Shown here piece after piece: positions 59,501 through 64,000 of a stretch of DNA of 64,000 bases. The DNA comes from Scenedesmus sp. ARA3 (Eukaryota; Chlorophyta; Chlorophyceae; Sphaeropleales; Scenedesmaceae): the NCBI GenBank assembly GCA_004335835.1, contig RWJK01001810.1:1-64000 (forward strand). The letters run 5' to 3'. How positions within the stretch are numbered: the first letter of the stretch is position 1; each line of letters begins with the position of its first letter. The position numbers and the translations under genes were made by a program. The notes under the pieces are model-generated. The model made no database searches. It was given only the letters and a program-made list of their open reading frames with translations, and was not told the DNA's origin.

Positions 59501-61077
59501 TCTGTGCCAGCACTGCACAGAGCATAGCACGCTATGTGCACTGCAAGAAATGCACAAGTGCAAACACGTGCAGCATAACCCTGTGACAGGGTTCTGCTAC
59601 ATGCACTTGAATGAAGCAGTGCATGCACCGTCTGTTCCATCTGAATCATCTGCCATCACTGCTACAGTGAGCCCCTGTCTCCTGTAACAAGTGTCAAGCA
59701 CATGCATTGTGCACGAGACATGCCATTTTGGCATGCATCCTAGCACTCCCGCCGCCATAGTATACACTGGCCTTACGGCCTTAAGCAGCTCATCAGTGTC
59801 TCTGCCTGCCTGTACACACACAAGATGGCCAACCATGTGTAAGCCATGCCACAATAGCACACCAAGCAGGAGCCACTTGAAGGCAGCTGCAGCAATGCAA
59901 AGTTAGCACCGTCACAACAGGAGTGCAGGTTAACGACACATCAACGGTTTGCAAGTGCACTCAGTTGGTGCAGCACAACAGGGGCCAAGAAGCTGAAGAT
60001 ACCCAGGTGGTCTGGTGATCAGGTGGCGGGTGGTGACCCAAAGGTTGGTGGCGCAAGGTGACTATCATACACTGCAGCAGCTTCCTTTGCACGAGTTGAG
60101 CACCTGCAGCAACTGTGAAGTGTGTCACAGCAAGGGCCTGCAACCCTGCAATAATGCTGCACCACATGCATGCACCCCACTACACCCAATGTATGCAGCA
60201 GCAGGCTTGCCACCAGCAGCTGCTCCAGCAGTAGAGGCAGCAGCAGCAGCAGCAGCAGCAGCAACACTGCCGCCAGCTGCTGCTGCAGTAATCAGCCCAC
60301 GCAGCTGTTGATGCCTGACATCCCTTGCTGCTACCGTCCAGCCTGGTGTCTCAGTCACTCCCAAGGCTGCAATGTGATGCACGAGCCAGCCGTTACTGCA
60401 AAAGATTGACGGCTGCTCAAGCATCAGTACGTGACAAGCAGTAATCCTAGCCGCAAGTTGACGCACTCATATCAAGACTAAAAAGTAGTGTGCAATCAAA
60501 ACCAGCAGCACCAGGGAGCAGCCCTGGTGAGCAGCACTGTGTACTGCAGCGCTGCCTGCTCTGCCAAACAAGTGAACAGTAAAATGCAACAACCAACCAA
60601 CCTCGGTGCTGGCAAAGAGGGGCGATAGGCTGAACCCTCTGCAACTCAGTGCCCACATGCGATCAGCCATAATACAAACACAGCGCGCAATACACACGTA
60701 TCAGAAGAGGAGCCCAGTTGTAACAATTTGCTCGCCTGCTGTGCGCAGCTGCTGTAAGATTGGTTTGACTCAAACCTGCTGCACATGCAATACCTACCCT
60801 TGCCCATCGCAAGGGTGTCCTGTCGCAATGCACACACCGGTTTGCCGCCTGCTTATGCACATACATCGCCCAGCATTGTGTTGCAGTGCACAGCTTGCAA
60901 CCGGTGGTACCGAAACAAAGTCAACGCACCTCCTGCTCCTCATCATCAGCCCACATGGCTGCCACATCAGCTTCTGTGACCCCAACACCACCCATACCCA
61001 AATCCTGTTGAAACAGCGCCGCTCGAACAGCCGCCGCTGCGGCTGCTGCTGCTGCTGTTGGTGCTGTTAACAGTTGC
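56570..61077. other. Long interval without a recognised gene
   Basis: The first 365 bp are the fasciclin gene's 3' UTR. The rest up to 60925 shows only short frames without a domain I recognise. Notable items are an Ala-coding CAG/GCA tract at 60234-60262 and a partial duplicate of the polyQ gene's last exon at 60925-61012. It could hold 3' UTR of the right-hand gene or genes I cannot see. Confidence 0.35.
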
Positions 61078-61218
61078 CTACCGCTCAAAGGACCAGGGCC
61101 CCTGCCTCAGCAGTGCCTCAGCCAGGGCAGCATCAACATCCTGCTCCTCATCATCAGCCCACATCGCTGCCACATCAGCCTCAGTGAGTGACCCCACACC
61201 ACCCATACCCAAATCCTG
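60925..61218 (-). repeat. Partial copy of the polyQ gene's C-terminal coding segment
   Basis: The segment coding DLGMGGVGSLTEADVAAMWA and then DDEEQ (61218-61139) is repeated at 61012-60926 as GVTEADVAAMWADDEEQE, followed by GTGCGTTG. The copy lies beyond the stop codon at 61078-61080. It ends at a donor-like GT, whereas the coding version runs on to codons for QGPWSFER. Confidence 0.85.
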
Positions 61219-61366
61219 CAAGCCAAATGCAGGTGACAGCGACATCGGGCCACCCCCTAAACCCATAAGGGGCGTGGTACCCAATGACATAGGGCTTAAG
61301 CCGCATGCATCTGTGATGTGGCGGGCCCAGTCAGCAGTGGTGGATTCAGGCTTGGCCTGCTGCTGC

Positions 61367-61414
<48 letters not shown>

Positions 61415-61430
61415 AGGGCGCTGGGTGGAG

Positions 61431-61477
<47 letters not shown>

Positions 61478-61529
61478 GCGGCAGCAGCTAGCGCGGGCGC
61501 CAAGGCACTCCTGCTAGTCAAAGGCCTCG

Positions 61530-61564
<35 letters not shown>

Positions 61565-62102
61565 AGCATGTTAGTGCCCATGCTTGCAGGACTCATCTGT
61601 GGTTCTGCTACCCCCTCCATTGGCAGGTGCTGCTGCGCGTCCTGCATGGGGGCGGCAGCGGCGCCCAGTGCTGCTGACATGCTGACAGCGCCGCCGCCGC
61701 TGCTGCTGCTGTTATGCAAGCTAGGGGGCTGCAGGGTAACACCTGGCTGGGCAAATTGCACAACTGCCAACTCAGCAGCTGGAGCCAGCGCTGCTGCTGC
61801 TGCTGCTGCTGCTGCGGCTGGGGGTGGCCCTTGTGTGTCTGGTGATGCGGGGACAGCTGGGCTGCCAAAGGCCTGCCCAGGTGATGTCACAGTTGCCACC
61901 TGCTGCTGCTGCTGCTGCTGCTGTTGCTGCAGGTCTGCCTGCTGCTCAGGGGCCTGGGCAGGTGCTGCCACAGCCACTGCAGATTCATTCTGCTGCAGGT
62001 TAAAGAGCTGCTGCTGCTGCTGCTGCAGGTTTGCCTGCTGCTCAGGTGCCTGGGCAGGTGCTGCCAAAGCTGTCGCAAAGCCATTCTGCTGCAGGTTGAA
62101 CA

Positions 62103-62135
<33 letters not shown>

Positions 62136-63415
62136 GGTGCTGCTGCTGGAGGTGCTGCTTCTGCAGGAAGATGTGCTGGTGCATCTGCAGCTGCTGCTCC
62201 TGTGATGGCAGCCAGGCCCAAGTCCCTGGCTGGCTGCCGGCTGGCAGCAGCACAACTTGCTGCTGCTGCTGCTGCTGCTGTGGGGCTGCATGTGCATCTG
62301 TGGTCTGCAGCAGTGACGCATGAGTCACCAAGCCCTGCAGCTGCTGCTGCTGCTGCTGCATGGGCTGCATCTGCAGCAGCAGCTCTGCAGGCAGTTGCTG
62401 CTGCTGCTGCTGCTCCTGCAGCTGCTGCTGCTGTTGCAGCAGTGCCTTCAACTTCCTTCTGCCCATTGGAATCCCTGGCGATACATAATTGATATGGTCC
62501 GGCAGTGAAGGTAAATGATTGAAGCATAAGTGGGGTCGGAACCACTGGTTGCATGCAGAGAGGCATAGCTGCGTGCATACACAGTTGTTACTGGAATAGC
62601 AGTTGGATTGTCAGGATATGGCTCTGCATGTGTTGCTCATATGCACTGCCAGTTGCGCGGGCACTGCTACAACTCAATGTTATGCTTCGCTCTGTTTAAG
62701 TACCCTGGTCAAACTCACCCTTTGACCAAGCAGACACGTCGACGCCAGCTGCTATCAGAACATCTTCGTGCCGCCGCACAAAGTGCTTCCTGCAAGAAAC
62801 AGTTGCATCCAGTCAGCCTGTGCTTCAACATCATGATGCACTGATATCAGTACACGCATGCACCACAAGCATGAGCAGCATACACCACCAATCTCAACTG
62901 TCCATTGAGCAGTGCTGCAGCGCATGTGTTAACCAGTGCCTTTTACAACAGCCTGCTGTCGCCTGCTGTCGCCTGCTGTCATGCCTATTCCCCCGTGCAC
63001 CCAAGCAGCCGTGTGGAGCAGCATTTTGTTGCATACAGGTGCAAAATGCTGAAAAGGTGCTGCATAATGCTGCATGATGTTGCATAGCTGTGCAGCAGCA
63101 GCTCACCTGAGGCACGCCCAACTGCCCAACTGCCCACAGCCATGCAGCCATGTGGCCCAGCACATGTCGCATTCCTTTGAGAGAGGAGAGTTACATGTAA
63201 ATCCATCGCAATGCTGTGCAGCAGCAGCTCACCTAAGGCAGTCTGGGTGGTATGCTGCATACGGCGTGATGTTCTGGCTGCACAGGTGGCAGGCGATGCT
63301 CTTGTGGCTCACAATGCTCCAGTGGTGAGTCATCGCGCCGCCAAACAGCGCCGCGCAGCGCGACTGCATGTCGGCCAGGCGCTGCTGGTGCTGCTGGGGG
63401 TCCTTGTAGCGGCCT

Positions 63416-63457
<42 letters not shown>

Positions 63458-63967
63458 GTATGCAGTGGTCACAGTGCTGTTCCACAATGTTTCAACAGCT
63501 GCATAGCAGCACATTTGGGGTGTAGGTTGTTGAATGACGCATCACAGCAGCAGCAGCAGCAGCAGCGACAGCGACGGTGATCAAAGTGCTGCTCCACAGC
63601 GACAGCTGCATAGTAGCATGCTTGGGCCGCAGGTTGTTACGTGATGCATCACAGCAGCGGCAGCAGCAGCAGCAGCAGCAAGCCGAGTACGCGCTCACCG
63701 TCGGCGTGCCTGGTGCCGCTTGCCCTGCGCACCCCCGCCTCCTCCACCTCCCCTGCTGCTGCTTCATCCCCAGCAGCTGCCAAACCACTGCCGCCATCTG
63801 CAGCAGCAGCAGCACCTGCGGGCCTAGCACCAGCGATGCTGCTGCTGCTGCCGCTGCCACGTGCTGCTGCCTGTCCTTTTGAGAGTGGTGCGCAGCTCTT
63901 TCGCCACAGGTCCACATCAACACCTCGCTCAGCCAGCCAAGGCTCATGGTGCCTCACAAAGTGCTTC
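61078..63967 (-). CDS. PolyQ protein with duplicated Cys/His module (partial)
   Basis: Four phase-consistent exons are visible: 63967-63699, 63413-63233, 62789-62719, 62474-61078, about 638 aa. At least one exon lies beyond the right edge. I do not recognise the family. Exon 63413-63233 contains IACHLCSQNITPYAAYHPDC, a C-x2-C-x10-H-x2-C pattern, which splices onto RKHFVRRHEDVLIAAGVDV. Exon 63967-63699 codes a sister of that second block (KHFVRHHEPWLAERGVDVDL), with the same acceptor sequence and phase. The last exon starts with basic GRRKLK and continues as about 460 residues of Gln/Ala/Pro-rich sequence. It ends in an acidic segment (TEADVAAMWADDEEQD). The make-up suggests a nuclear regulator with an activation domain; that is inference. 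Confidence 0.72.
61370..62450 (-). repeat. Dense CAG (sense) tracts encoding polyglutamine
   Basis: Several runs of CAG on the sense strand (for example 61434-61474, 61529-61564, 61900-61930 and 62101-62133) encode long Gln stretches within the last exon. Ala runs lie between them. Confidence 0.92.
63417..63456 (-). repeat. CTG (sense) tract at a 3' splice site of the polyQ gene
   Basis: About 13 sense-strand CTG triplets run directly into CAG|GCCGCTAC, the acceptor of the Cys/His exon. Confidence 0.9.
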
Positions 63968-64000
63968 CTGCAAGCATCACAAAGGTGTGCAGAAGGCTTG

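Noticed and set aside
61058..62323. Plus-strand Cys-rich frame of 421 codons
   Set aside because: The poly-Cys and poly-Ala are the complement of CAG-coded polyglutamine in the minus-strand gene, which has phase-consistent upstream exons.
62880..63185. Candidate extra exon (coding MRHVLGHMAAWLWAVGQLGV) in the polyQ gene at about 63105-63175 (-)
   Set aside because: It is followed by the same GTGAGCTGCTGCTGCACAGC as the genuine donor at 63233, so it may be another edge-copy. The neighbouring exons join in frame without it.

Overview
This window looks like nuclear DNA of a green alga, most likely a chlorophyte of the Chlorophyceae (a Scenedesmus/Tetradesmus-type genome is my guess). The reasons are dense GT-AG introns, a plastid chlorophyll-turnover hydrolase, an organellar valyl-tRNA synthetase with a transit peptide, TGTAA motifs (the usual green-algal polyadenylation signal) downstream of most stop codons, and very abundant CAG/CTG triplet tracts. 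I rebuilt the genes exon by exon, and every junction given below keeps the reading frame.

Layout. 1-450 (-): fragment of a reverse transcriptase. 1170-12148 (-): 17-exon SRFR1-like TPR protein. 12668-14172 (+): SAP30BP/HCNGP-like protein, head-to-head with SRFR1. 14173-16007: convergent 3' region carrying a SINE-like insertion with target-site duplications. 16008-20858 (-): 7-exon chloroplast alpha/beta hydrolase of the chlorophyll dephytylase (CLD1) type. 21396-32651 (-): 22-exon bacterial-type valyl-tRNA synthetase with an organelle-targeting leader. 33066-35232 (+): 6-exon mitochondrial ferredoxin, head-to-head with ValRS. 36519-37924 (+) and 40400-41837 (-): tail-to-tail pair of AIG1/GIMAP-like GTPases. 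43509-53877 (+): 22-exon exosome nuclease DIS3/RRP44. 54553-56569 (+): fasciclin-like, Pro/Thr-rich, probably GPI-anchored protein. 61078-63967 (-), running off the right edge: an unrecognised Cys/His-module protein with a large polyglutamine domain.

The genes are mostly housekeeping: organelle translation and Fe-S electron transfer (ValRS and ferredoxin share a promoter region), RNA decay, chlorophyll turnover, signalling GTPases and the cell surface. They do not form a pathway.

The most striking feature is structural. In five genes (SRFR1, CLD1, ValRS, MFDX, DIS3) short segments spanning an exon edge and its splice site are repeated in tandem inside the adjoining intron, usually every 110-130 bp, with up to six extra copies. 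By hand I count 35 exon edges with at least one extra copy. Many copies keep coding sequence and a splice site; others are decayed or contain stops. A second pattern is that sense-strand CTG tracts sit just upstream of many 3' splice sites. A third is a duplicated Cys/His-rich exon module in the right-edge gene that I cannot assign to a known family.
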